The notes under the pieces were generated by a model that made no database searches, was not told where the DNA came from, and worked only from the letters and a program-made list of their open reading frames with translations. DNA of 64,000 bases from Streptomyces sp. NBC_01476 (GTDB lineage Bacteria; Actinomycetota; Actinomycetes; Streptomycetales; Streptomycetaceae). The DNA lies in the NCBI RefSeq assembly GCF_036227265.1, contig NZ_CP109446.1:6341001-6405000 (forward strand), read 5' to 3'. Below are positions 34,305-42,875 of the stretch, piece by piece; the first letter of the stretch is position 1; every line of letters starts with the position of its first letter. The translations under genes and the position numbers were made by a program.

Positions 34305-35729
34305 ATGGGATCCGAACTCAATCGGCGCGACGCACTCAAGCGGGCCATGGCCATCGGACTGGTGGCGATTCCGTCCGCCTCCCTGCTGTCGGCGTGCGCG
34401 TCCGACAGCGGTGGTGACAAGCCGGCCAAGGCGGCCCCGACCGGTGCGAAGTCGGCGAACAACCCGCTGGGTGTGAAGAAGGGCGCGCCGCTGGAGGCGT
34501 TCATCTTCAAGGGCGGCTTCGGCGACGACTACGTCAAGGCCGCTGAGTCCGTTTACAACACCGAATACGGCATTTCGGTGAAGCACACCGGCACCCAGGG
34601 CCTCGGCCCGAAGCTGCAGCCGCGCTTCGCCAGCAACACCCCGCCGGACGTGATGGACAACTCCGGTGCCGACAACCTGGACACCGCGGCGCTCGCCAAG
34701 CAGGGCCAGCTGCTGGACCTGACCCCGCTGCTGGACGCGGCCACCGTCGACGACCCCAGCAAGAAGGTCCGCGACGTCCTGATCGCCGGCACCATCGAGC
34801 AGGGCCAGTTCGGCACCCAGGCCATGTACGCGCTGAACTACGCCTTCACCGTGTACGGCACCTGGTACTCCAACAAGCTCTTCCAGGACAAGGGCTGGGA
34901 GTACCCGAAGTCCTTCGACGAGATGATCACGCTGGCCGGCAAGATCAAGGCGGCCGGTATCGCGCCCTTCACGTACCCCGGCAAGTACCCCTATTACGTG
35001 CACTTCGACCTGCTGGCCCAGATCGGCAAGGTCGGCGGCAAGGACGTGCTCAACGCCATCGACGACCTTGAGGACGGCGCGTTCCAGGTGGACGCCGTCA
35101 AGCAGGTCATCGGCTACTACGAGGAACTGGCCGCCAAGAAGTACTTCCTGGCCGGTTCCGAGGGCATGACGCACATTCAGATGCAGACCGCGTGGACCAA
35201 GGGCAAGGCGGCCCTGGTGGCCAACGGCTCGTGGGTGGAGAACGAGGCCGCCCCGACCATGCCCAAGGACTTCGACCTCGCCGTCGGCCCGCTGATCGGC
35301 ACCGGCGACAGCGACAAGCTGCCCTTCGGCACCCTGTACGCGGCGGCCGGTGAGCCGTACATCGTCTCGGCGCACGGCAAGAACCCGACCGGTGGCATGG
35401 AACTGCTGCGCATCATGCTCAGCAAGAAGCAGACGGACAACTTCACCAACACCACGAAGTCGCTCACCTGCGTCACCGGTGCCGCCGAAGGTCTGACCCT
35501 CACCCCGGGTCTGGCCTCCGCGAGCGCCGCGCTGAAGGCCGCTGGTCCGAACGTGCTGAACGCGCGTATCCAGGACTGGTACGTCAAGCTGAACCAGGAA
35601 ACGATCGGTAACCTGACGGCTCAGCTGCTGACCGGCAAGCTCACCGCCGCGAAGTGGATCGAGGGCGCGCAGAAGGCTGCCGACGCCACCAAGAAAGACT
35701 CGTCCGTGCCGAAGTTCAAGCACGTCTGA
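34305..35729 (+). CDS. ngcE: Sugar ABC transporter binding lipoprotein, NgcE-like
   Basis: A 474-aa family-1 sugar-binding lipoprotein. The N-terminus combines a twin-arginine-like start (NRRDALKRAM) with a lipobox (SASLLSAC), so export may use the Tat route. The mature part (FIFKGGFGDDYVKAAESVY, GSWVENEAAP) and the gene context match NgcE of Streptomyces, which binds N-acetylglucosamine and chitobiose; other sugars are possible. The ATG at 34305 follows GCGAGGAC; a TTG six bases earlier is an alternative. The two permease genes follow and no ATPase gene is linked, as expected for importers that share MsiK. The ROK regulator lies downstream. Confidence 0.88.
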   Translation: MGSELNRRDALKRAMAIGLVAIPSASLLSACASDSGGDKPAKAAPTGAKSANNPLGVKKGAPLEAFIFKGGFGDDYVKAAESVYNTEYGISVKHTGTQGLGPKLQPRFASNTPPDVMDNSGADNLDTAALAKQGQLLDLTPLLDAATVDDPSKKVRDVLIAGTIEQGQFGTQAMYALNYAFTVYGTWYSNKLFQDKGWEYPKSFDEMITLAGKIKAAGIAPFTYPGKYPYYVHFDLLAQIGKVGGKDVLNAIDDLEDGAFQVDAVKQVIGYYEELAAKKYFLAGSEGMTHIQMQTAWTKGKAALVANGSWVENEAAPTMPKDFDLAVGPLIGTGDSDKLPFGTLYAAAGEPYIVSAHGKNPTGGMELLRIMLSKKQTDNFTNTTKSLTCVTGAAEGLTLTPGLASASAALKAAGPNVLNARIQDWYVKLNQETIGNLTAQLLTGKLTAAKWIEGAQKAADATKKDSSVPKFKHV

Positions 35730-35767
35730 CGATTCCCCCGACGGCTGAGACGAGAGCGACCGGAGAC

Positions 35768-36694
35768 ATGCGACACGGCAAGTACCGGTTCATCATCGGC
35801 TTCCTGGCGGTCCCGCTGGCGTTGTACGGGGTCCTCGTGATCTCGCCCTTCGTCCAGGACTTCCAGATCTCGATGACGAACTGGAGCGGGTTGACACCCG
35901 AAAAGCACTGGGTCGGGCTGGCCAACTACCGGAAGATCATCCACGACGACCTCTTCTGGAAGGCGCTGTGGCACAACGTACTGTTGCTGCTCATCGTCCC
36001 TGTCGTGACGCTCGCTCTCGGTCTGTTCTTCGCCTTCATGCTGAATGTCGGCGGCCGGCGCAAAGGCAGCGCGTCGGTCGCCGGCGTCAGGGGAGCCGGG
36101 TTCTACAAGATCATCTACTTCTTCCCGCAGGTCCTGTCGGTCACCGTCATCGCGATCCTGTGGCAGCAGATCTACAACCCTGACCCGGAAGACGGTCTGC
36201 TCAACTCCCTGCTGGGGCACATCGGTCTGACGTCCCTTCAGCAGTCCTGGCTGGGTGATCCGTCGATCGCGCTGGCGTGCATCATGGCCGTGATGATCTG
36301 GGCGAACGTGGGCTTCTACGTCGTCCTGTTCTCGGCCGGCATGTCGTCCATCCCCGGCGAGATCTATGAGGCGTCGCTGCTGGACGGGGCGACCCGGCTG
36401 ACCACCTTCTTCCGGATCACCCTGCCGCTGCTGCGCGACACGGTGGCCACCGGCTGGGTCTACATGGGCATCATCGCGATGGACGCCTTCGCCTATGTCC
36501 AGCTGATGTCGGTCAACAACGGCGGGCCGAACGAGACCACGGACGTCGTGCCGCTGCTGCTGTACAAGACGGCCTTCCGGGACAACAGCCAGTACGGTCT
36601 GGCGGCGGCGATGGGTGTCGCCATGCTGATCGTCACGCTGGTGTTCGCCGTACTGACCCTGCGGCTGTCGCGCCGCGAGCGTATCGAGTTCTAG
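35768..36694 (+). CDS. ngcF: Sugar ABC transporter permease, NgcF-like
   Basis: A 308-aa membrane protein with about six spans, beginning MRHGKYRFIIGFLAVPLALYG. The EAA-type loop is YEASLLDGATRLTTF near residue 200, the contact site for the ATPase. It starts 38 bp after ngcE with a GGAG ribosome site, and ngcG begins 10 bp after it. Together they form the heterodimeric channel of the importer. The ATG at 35768 is chosen because the first membrane span starts directly after it. Confidence 0.9.
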   Translation: MRHGKYRFIIGFLAVPLALYGVLVISPFVQDFQISMTNWSGLTPEKHWVGLANYRKIIHDDLFWKALWHNVLLLLIVPVVTLALGLFFAFMLNVGGRRKGSASVAGVRGAGFYKIIYFFPQVLSVTVIAILWQQIYNPDPEDGLLNSLLGHIGLTSLQQSWLGDPSIALACIMAVMIWANVGFYVVLFSAGMSSIPGEIYEASLLDGATRLTTFFRITLPLLRDTVATGWVYMGIIAMDAFAYVQLMSVNNGGPNETTDVVPLLLYKTAFRDNSQYGLAAAMGVAMLIVTLVFAVLTLRLSRRERIEF

Positions 36695-36704
36695 GGGTGG
36701 CGCG

Positions 36705-37625
36705 ATGACCGCAGAGACTTTTGAACCGACCGGCCCGGCCTCGGAGAAGACCGGGGCGCGGCCCAAGGCGAATGCCCGGTGGGGCTGGAAGCGCAGCGAG
36801 GGCCTGGTGCTCAACGCTTTCAGCCATGTGTTTCTCGTGGTGTGGGCGCTGATGGTCGGCGTGCCGCTGCTGTGGGCGCTGTGGAGTTCGTTCAAGACTT
36901 CGGGTGACATTCTCAGCCACCCGTGGTCGCTGCCGACCCACCTCCACTTCGAGAACTGGTCGCACGCCTGGTCCAAGGCGAACATGGGCCGCTACTTCAT
37001 CAACACGGTGATCGTGGTCGGTTTCTCGACCGTCGGCACCATGCTGCTCGGTTCGATGGCGGCCTATGTGCTGGCCCGTTTCGAGTTCCCGCTGAACCGG
37101 CTGATCTACTTCCTGTTCGTCGGCGGCATGGCCTTCCCCGTGGTGATGGTGCTGGTCCCGCTCTTCTTCGTGACCAAGAATCTCGGGATCCTCAATACGC
37201 TGCCCGGCCTGATCCTGGTCTACATCGCGTATTCGCTGCCCTTCACCGTCTTCTTCATGACGTCGTTCTTCAAGACGCTGCCGACCTCGGTGGCGGAGGC
37301 GGCACTGGTCGACGGGGCCTCGCACACCCGCACCTTCTTCCAGATCATGGTGCCGATGGCGAAGCCGGGCATCATCAGCATCGGGATCTTCAACGTGCTC
37401 GGCCAGTGGAACCAGTACCTGCTGCCCCTGGTGCTCAACCAGGGCGACACCAGCAAGTGGGTCCTCACCCAGGGTCTGGCGGACCTCGCCGTCCAGCAGG
37501 GTTACCAGGGCGACTGGGGCGGCCTCTTCGCGGGGCTGTCCATCGCGATGATGCCCGTGCTGGCCGTCTATGTGGTCTTCCAGCGCCAGGTGCAGGCCGG
37601 CCTGACCGCCGGCGCCCTGAAGTAG
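36705..37625 (+). CDS. ngcG: Sugar ABC transporter permease, NgcG-like
   Basis: A 306-aa second channel subunit of the MalG type. After a 30-residue cytoplasmic tail the first span is HVFLVVWALMVGVPLLWAL. The EAA loop is EAALVDGASHTRTF near residue 203. It is the last gene of the ngcEFG operon and is followed by a compound hairpin, after which the ROK regulator gene has its own promoter. Confidence 0.9.
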   Translation: MTAETFEPTGPASEKTGARPKANARWGWKRSEGLVLNAFSHVFLVVWALMVGVPLLWALWSSFKTSGDILSHPWSLPTHLHFENWSHAWSKANMGRYFINTVIVVGFSTVGTMLLGSMAAYVLARFEFPLNRLIYFLFVGGMAFPVVMVLVPLFFVTKNLGILNTLPGLILVYIAYSLPFTVFFMTSFFKTLPTSVAEAALVDGASHTRTFFQIMVPMAKPGIISIGIFNVLGQWNQYLLPLVLNQGDTSKWVLTQGLADLAVQQGYQGDWGGLFAGLSIAMMPVLAVYVVFQRQVQAGLTAGALK

Positions 37626-37664
37626 TCCCCGCCCGCCGGTCGCCGTACCAGGGCTGACCAGGCC

Positions 37665-37716
37665 GAACGCCGTTACCAGCGGCTCCGCGCACCCGCGGGG
37701 CCGCTGCTCGGCGTTC
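37665..37716 (+). terminator. Terminator after ngcG
   Basis: An outer stem GAACGCCG/CGGCGTTC encloses an inner stem AGCGGC...GCCGCT with GCG/CGC pairing at its tip. The two-part hairpin ends the ngc operon 40 bases after the stop. Confidence 0.6.
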
Positions 37717-37768
37717 CCGGCCGATTCGCGTAACGGTGTGGCTCTCCCCCTTGACGGGACATCACCCC

Positions 37769-37779
37769 AAACACTCAAC
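37769..37779. promoter_or_regulatory. AAACACTCAAC motif upstream of the ROK gene
   Basis: Lies in an AT-richer stretch downstream of a TTGACG box (37751). The near-identical AAACACTTAAC occurs on the opposite strand at 39135-39145, upstream of xylF. It is a candidate binding site for the ROK regulator at both promoters. Confidence 0.4.
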
Positions 37780-37889
37780 TTAGAGTTCACATGTTGTAGA
37801 CGACGGGGTCTCACTGGTGTGATGCCGGTGCGGTGCCGTCCGTGCGGGCAGTCGGAGCCGCCTCCGGCTGCCGGGCAGGAGTGGATGTC

Positions 37890-39092
37890 GTGGAGACTCC
37901 GGGATCGCAGTCATCGCTGCACCGGGCCAACCTGGAACGCGTCGTACGCGCCGTGCGGCTCGCCGGGTCGCTGACCCAGGCCGAGATCGCGCGGAGCACG
38001 GGGTTGTCGGCCGCGACGGTGTCCAACATCGTCCGCGAACTGCGGGACAACGGAACGGTGCAGGTCACGCCGACCTCCTCGGGGGGTCGGCGGGCGCGCA
38101 GCGTGGCGCTGTCCGGGGACGCCGGGATCGTCGTCGGGGTGGACTTCGGCCACTCGCACCTGCGGGTCGCGGTCGGCAACCTGGCCCACCAGGTGCTCGC
38201 CGAGCAGTCCGAGCCGATCGACGTGGACGCGTCCGCCTCGCAGGGCTTCGACCGGGCCGAGCAACTGGTGGCGCGGCTGGTGGAGTCGACCGGGATCAAT
38301 CCGGAGAAAGTGCTCGGTGTCGGGCTCGGTGTGCCGGGCCCGATCGACGTGGAGTCCGGGACGCTCGGCTCCACCGCGATCCTCCCCGGCTGGAGCGGGA
38401 TCAACCCCCGCCAGGAGCTGACCGACCGGCTCGGCGTCCCGGTCCAGGTGGACAACGACGCCAACCTCGGCGCGCTCGGCGAGCTGGTCTGGGGCGGCGG
38501 CCGCGGGGTCAGGGACCTCGCCTACATCAAGGTCGCCAGCGGGGTCGGCGCCGGCCTGGTGATAGACGGCCGGATCTACCGCGGACCCGGCGGCACGGCG
38601 GGCGAGATCGGTCACATCACGCTGGACGAGTCCGGCCCGGTCTGCCGCTGCGGCAACCGCGGCTGCCTGGAGACCTTCACCGCGGCGCGTTATGTACTCG
38701 AACTGCTCCGCGGCAGTCACGGGGACGGCGTCACCGTCCCCAAGATGGTGCAGCTGGCGCGCGAGGGCGACCCCGGCTGCCGCCGGGTGATCGGGGACGT
38801 GGGCCGGCACATCGGCATGGGTGTGGCCAGTCTCTGCAACATCCTGAACCCCAGCAGGATCGTGCTGGGCGGCGATCTGGCCGAGGCGGGGGAGCTGGTG
38901 CTGGGCCCGATAAGGGAATCGGTGTCACGCTACGCGATCCCCAGCGCCGCCCAGCGGCTGTCGGTGATGCCGGGCGCGCTCGGTGCCCGGGCGGAGGTTC
39001 TGGGGGCTCTCGCCCTGGTTCTGAGTGAGATGGGCGATTCGACACTTTTGGATGGTAATACCCCGGTTGATGAGCCCGCCTTTTCGGCATAA
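37890..39092 (+). CDS. rok7B7: ROK-family transcriptional regulator, Rok7B7-like
   Basis: A 400-aa regulator. Residues about 15-75 are a winged helix (LTQAEIARSTGLSAATVSNIV). The rest is a ROK sugar-binding/kinase-like fold with VGVDFGHSHLRVAVG and the zinc motif CRCGNRGCLE near residue 252. Between ngcEFG-like and xylFGH-like genes it matches S. coelicolor Rok7B7, reported to control xylose uptake, carbon catabolite repression and antibiotic production. The GTG at 37890 has GCAGGAG at ideal distance. It probably senses a sugar and controls the flanking importers. Confidence 0.92.
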   Translation: METPGSQSSLHRANLERVVRAVRLAGSLTQAEIARSTGLSAATVSNIVRELRDNGTVQVTPTSSGGRRARSVALSGDAGIVVGVDFGHSHLRVAVGNLAHQVLAEQSEPIDVDASASQGFDRAEQLVARLVESTGINPEKVLGVGLGVPGPIDVESGTLGSTAILPGWSGINPRQELTDRLGVPVQVDNDANLGALGELVWGGGRGVRDLAYIKVASGVGAGLVIDGRIYRGPGGTAGEIGHITLDESGPVCRCGNRGCLETFTAARYVLELLRGSHGDGVTVPKMVQLAREGDPGCRRVIGDVGRHIGMGVASLCNILNPSRIVLGGDLAEAGELVLGPIRESVSRYAIPSAAQRLSVMPGALGARAEVLGALALVLSEMGDSTLLDGNTPVDEPAFSA

Positions 39093-39134
39093 CGGAGCGT
39101 TCACACAGCTAACGAAACGCGCCGTTGCCATCTC

Positions 39135-39166
39135 GTTAAGTGTTTACTTCTTGACGACACGGTGTC
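39135..39166 (+). promoter_or_regulatory. xylF promoter region with candidate operators
   Basis: GTTAAGTGTTT at 39135-39145 is the reverse complement of AAACACTTAAC, a 10/11 match to the site before the ROK gene. TTGACG (39151-39156) overlaps the small palindrome GACAC-G-GTGTC (39156-39166). A second TTGAC box lies about 23 bases further on. Exact promoter boxes are uncertain. Confidence 0.4.
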
Positions 39167-39232
39167 AGCCGGAGTTGACTCACGAGCACCTCGGCCGCGG
39201 TGTTGCGGCCCTGTCAGGGAGGCAACCTCAAC

Positions 39233-40339
39233 ATGAACGCAATGACGCGTCGCATCGCCGTCGGAACGGTAGCCGTTTCGATCGCGCTCACCATGGCCGC
39301 TTGTGGCAAGGCCGGTGACAACAAGTCGAGCGGCAGCTCGGACAGCAGCAGCTCTTCGGCCGGCGGCAAGTCCATCGGTCTGCTCCTGCCGGAGAACGCC
39401 ACCACGCGGTACGAGAAGTTCGACCGCCCGCTGATCACCGCGAAGATCAAGGAACTCTGTGCCGACTGCTCGGTGCAGTACGACAACGCCGGCGCCGACC
39501 CGCAGAAGCAGGCGCAGCAGGTCAACACCATGATCACCAAGGGTGTCAAGGTGCTGATCGTCGACCCGCAGGACTCGGTCGGCATCAAGTCCTCCATCGA
39601 GGCCGCCGTCGCCAAGGGCATCAAGGTCGTCGCCTACGACCGCCTCGCCGAGGGCCCGATCTCCGCGTACGTCAGCTACGACAACGAGAAGATCGGTGAG
39701 CTCCAGGGCCAGGCGCTGCTGGACGCGATGGGGCCGAACGCCACCCCGAAGTCCAACATCGTCATGATCGACGGTGACCCGGCCGACCCGAACGCCGCGA
39801 TGTTCAAGGCCGGCGCCCACAAGATCCTCGACAACAAGGTGAAGATCGCCTACGAGCAGTCGGGTCTGTGGAAGGACACGGTCGCCAACCAGAAGGTCAC
39901 CGCGGCCATCACCCAGCTCGGCGCCAAGAACATCAAGGGCGTCTACTCGGCCAACGACGGTATGGCCGGCGGTATCGCCACCGCCCTCAAGGGCGCCGGC
40001 ATCAACCCGCCGCTGACCGGCCAGGACGCCGAGCTCGCGGGCATCCAGCGGATCCTCGCCGGCACCCAGGCCGCGACCATCTACAAGCCGTACGCGCCTG
40101 AGGCCGAGGCCACCGCCGAGATCGCCGTCGACCTGCTCCAGGGCAAGGACTTCAGCTCCATCACGGAGACCAAGGCCACCAGCGCCTCCGGCCAGACCGT
40201 GCCGGCCCACCTGATCGGTGCGACCGCGGTCACCAAGGCGAACATCAAGGACACCGTGATCAAGGACGGTCTGTACACGATCCCGCAGATCTGCACCGCG
40301 GAGTTCGCGGCCGCCTGCAAGACCGCCGGCATCCAGTAA
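39233..40339 (+). CDS. xylF: Xylose-type ABC transporter binding lipoprotein
   Basis: A 368-aa lipoprotein (lipobox LTMAAC) followed by a Ser-rich linker and a periplasmic-binding-protein-like fold of the ribose/xylose class: SIGLLLPENATTRYEKFDRPL, VLIVDPQDSVG, VYSANDGMAGGIATAL and LTGQDAELAGIQRI. It binds a pentose or related monosaccharide outside the membrane and delivers it to XylH/XylG. The ATG at 39233 has GGGAGG upstream. It is separated from xylG by a large hairpin, which would allow the binding protein to be made in excess. Confidence 0.92.
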   Translation: MNAMTRRIAVGTVAVSIALTMAACGKAGDNKSSGSSDSSSSSAGGKSIGLLLPENATTRYEKFDRPLITAKIKELCADCSVQYDNAGADPQKQAQQVNTMITKGVKVLIVDPQDSVGIKSSIEAAVAKGIKVVAYDRLAEGPISAYVSYDNEKIGELQGQALLDAMGPNATPKSNIVMIDGDPADPNAAMFKAGAHKILDNKVKIAYEQSGLWKDTVANQKVTAAITQLGAKNIKGVYSANDGMAGGIATALKGAGINPPLTGQDAELAGIQRILAGTQAATIYKPYAPEAEATAEIAVDLLQGKDFSSITETKATSASGQTVPAHLIGATAVTKANIKDTVIKDGLYTIPQICTAEFAAACKTAGIQ

Positions 40340-40377
40340 CACCCGGAACACCCGGTAGCACCCTCCCGAAGAAGCCT

Positions 40378-40431
40378 GTCCGGCGCCCCGCCTCAACCAA
40401 ACCACCCCGCTGCCGAGGCGGGGCGCCGGAC
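40378..40431 (+). terminator. Attenuating hairpin between xylF and xylG
   Basis: GTCCGGCGCCCCGCCTC (40378-40394) pairs perfectly with GAGGCGGGGCGCCGGAC (40415-40431) around a 20-nt loop. Inside an operon this would stop part of the transcripts or stabilise xylF mRNA. Confidence 0.65.
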
Positions 40432-40585
40432 GGAAACGGTTCTTCTGGGGCAGCAGTCCAGGGGGAACGGGCATACCCCTTCCCAGTTCCCCGTTCACCT
40501 TGTAATCCTGTGCTTTGTGCACTCCCTCCGCGGCTGTTCCAGGCGCGGCATCCCCGCCGGTCAGGCGGCGAAGGAGATGGTTCAC

Positions 40586-41365
40586 GTGTCCGCTACGCCC
40601 GTGCTGGCGTTGCGCGGAGTCTCCAAGCGATTCGGTGCGGTTCAGGCCCTCACCGAAGTCGAGTTGGAGGTTCACCCCGGAGAAGTCGCCGCCCTTGTGG
40701 GCGACAACGGTGCCGGTAAGTCCACCCTGGTCAAGACGATCGCCGGGGTTCACCCCATCGACGAAGGCGTCATCGAGTGGGACGGCAGGCCGGTCACCAT
40801 CAACCGGCCGCAGGACGCCCAGCAGCTCGGAATCGCCACCGTCTACCAGGACCTCGCCCTCTGCGACAACCTCGACGTGGTCGGCAACCTCTACCTCGGA
40901 CGGGAGCTGCTCCGCTACGGCAGCCTCGACGAGGTCACGATGGAACAGCGCGCCCGCGAACTGCTCAACACCCTTTCCATCCGCATCCCCAGCGTGCGGA
41001 TACCGATCGCCAGCCTCTCCGGTGGTCAGCGCCAGGTGGTCGCCATCGCCCGCGCACTGATCGGTGAGCCCAAGGTCGTCATCCTCGACGAGCCGACCGC
41101 CGCCCTCGGTGTCGAGCAGACCGCCCAGGTCCTCGACCTCGTCGAGCGGCTGCGCGAGCGCGGCCTCGGCGTGATCCTGATCAGCCACAACATGGCGGAC
41201 GTCACCGCGGTCGCGGACACCGTCCACGTGCTGCGGCTGGGCCGCAACAACGGTGACTTCCCGGTGAAGACCACCACGAACGAGACGATCATCGCCGCGA
41301 TCACCGGCGCCACGGACAACGCCGTGACCCGTCGGCTGGCGCGCAACGCGGAGGCGGCCAAGTGA
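40586..41365 (+). CDS. xylG: Xylose-type ABC transporter ATPase, single domain
   Basis: A 259-aa ATPase. Walker A GDNGAGKST near residue 40, signature LSGGQRQ near 143, Walker B VVILDEPTAAL and the switch histidine ISHN are all present. E. coli XylG and RbsA are tandem-duplicated; this one is a single domain and must act as a dimer. The GTG at 40586 is used because AAGGAG is 10 bases upstream; the ATG at 40577 is too close to it. The stop overlaps the xylH GTG. Confidence 0.92.
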   Translation: MSATPVLALRGVSKRFGAVQALTEVELEVHPGEVAALVGDNGAGKSTLVKTIAGVHPIDEGVIEWDGRPVTINRPQDAQQLGIATVYQDLALCDNLDVVGNLYLGRELLRYGSLDEVTMEQRARELLNTLSIRIPSVRIPIASLSGGQRQVVAIARALIGEPKVVILDEPTAALGVEQTAQVLDLVERLRERGLGVILISHNMADVTAVADTVHVLRLGRNNGDFPVKTTTNETIIAAITGATDNAVTRRLARNAEAAK

Positions 41366-42654
41366 GCAGCGACAAGAGCACCCTGGACACCTCGAAGACA
41401 ACCGAAGAGGTGCCGCCGCCCGCCGTCCAGGCCATCGACCCGCGGCTGCTGGTCCGCGAACAGGGCTTCAAGGGCTACCTCACGGAGTTCCAGCGCCGCC
41501 TGAAGGGCGGTGAGCTCGGCTCCCTTCCGGTGGTCGTCGCCCTGATCGTCATCTGGGCGATCTTCCAGAGCAAGGACAGCCTCTTCCTCAGCTCCAGCAA
41601 CATGGTGAACATCGCCTACTTCATGTCGGGCACCGGCATGCTCGCCATCGGCCTGGTGTTCGTCCTGCTGCTGGGTGAGATCGACCTCTCCGTCGCCTCG
41701 GTGAGCGGTCTGTCCTCAGCGCTCTTCGCGGTCTTCGCCACCACCCATGGGTGGAACAACTGGCTGGCCTTCCTGGTCACCGTCCTGATCGGCATCGGGA
41801 TCGGCGCCTTCCACGGCTTCTTCTTCGCGAAGATCGGAGTGCCGGCCTTCGTCGTCACCCTGGCCGGCTTCCTCGGCTGGAACGGCCTGATGCTGTGGGT
41901 GCTGGGCGACACCGGTTCGCTGAGCATCGCGGACAAGGGCCCGCTGCACATCCTGGGCCAGCGCTCGTACTTCATGGACCAGTCCATCGCCGGCGCGTAC
42001 ATCCTGGCCACCATCGGGGTCGCCGCGATGCTGCTCGGCGGTCTGTACGACCAGGCCCGCCGCCGCAAGGCCGGGGTGCCCTTCCGGCCCACCAGCGAGA
42101 TCCTGCTGCGCACCGTGGCACTGGCCGTGGTCGCGTACGTCGTGGCGTTCGTGCTCAACAAGTCCTCAGGCGTGCCCAACGCGCTGGTGATCTTCCTGGT
42201 CGCGCTGATCATCTGTGACTTCGTGCTGCGCCGCACCACCTTCGGCCGCAAGGTGTTCGCGCTCGGCGGCAGCGTCGAGGCGTCCCGCCGTGCCGGTATC
42301 AACGTCGACATGGTCCGTATCTCGGTCTTCGCCATCTCCGGCGGCTTCGCGGCCCTCGGCGGTCTGTTCCTGGCCGGCCAGACCTACACCGCGACCCTCC
42401 AGGCCGGTGGCGGCAACACCCTGATGCTCGCCATCGCCGCCGCCGTCATCGGTGGCACCAGCCTCTTCGGCGGCCGCGGCAACGTCTGGTCGGCGCTGCT
42501 CGGCATGCTGGTCATCCAGTCCATCCAGACCGGTCTCGACCTGCTCAACATGAACCAGTCGATCCAGTACATGATCACCGGCGCGGTCCTCCTCGCCGCC
42601 GTGGTCATCGACTCGGTCTCGCGCCGTACGCAGAAGACGTCCGGCCGGGCGTAA
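41362..42654 (+). CDS. xylH: Xylose-type ABC transporter permease
   Basis: A 430-aa membrane protein of the RbsC/XylH class with about ten spans starting near residue 53. Characteristic segments are the SVASVSGLSSALFA loop after GEIDLS and GVPAFVVTLAGFLGWNGL, plus EASRRAGIN(V)D near the ATPase contact. The GTG start overlaps the xylG stop as GTGA. It completes the xylFGH importer, and a hairpin with a short T-run follows it. Confidence 0.93.
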   Translation: MSSDKSTLDTSKTTEEVPPPAVQAIDPRLLVREQGFKGYLTEFQRRLKGGELGSLPVVVALIVIWAIFQSKDSLFLSSSNMVNIAYFMSGTGMLAIGLVFVLLLGEIDLSVASVSGLSSALFAVFATTHGWNNWLAFLVTVLIGIGIGAFHGFFFAKIGVPAFVVTLAGFLGWNGLMLWVLGDTGSLSIADKGPLHILGQRSYFMDQSIAGAYILATIGVAAMLLGGLYDQARRRKAGVPFRPTSEILLRTVALAVVAYVVAFVLNKSSGVPNALVIFLVALIICDFVLRRTTFGRKVFALGGSVEASRRAGINVDMVRISVFAISGGFAALGGLFLAGQTYTATLQAGGGNTLMLAIAAAVIGGTSLFGGRGNVWSALLGMLVIQSIQTGLDLLNMNQSIQYMITGAVLLAAVVIDSVSRRTQKTSGRA

Positions 42655-42688
42655 CGCCCCCCGCGGCACCTTCGAGCACCACCCCGGA

Positions 42689-42726
42689 CCGCCGGGCGGA
42701 CCTGGACCTCCAGGCCCGCCCGGCGG
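42689..42726 (+). terminator. xylH terminator
   Basis: CCGCCGGGCGG (42689-42699) pairs with CCGCCCGGCGG (42716-42726), with CCTGG/CCAGG continuing the stem inside, followed by TTTC. Confidence 0.65.
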
Positions 42727-42875
42727 TTTCGTACATACGCGCGCCCGCGGCAGGTATCAGGACCACTCGTGAGATACGTCGCACGGGTCGGCCGACGCGC
42801 CGGTAACCGGAACATTAGACTCGTCCGAAAGCCGGACCGGCCCAAGGCACCGGCGAGCGACAAGAGGAGGAACGG

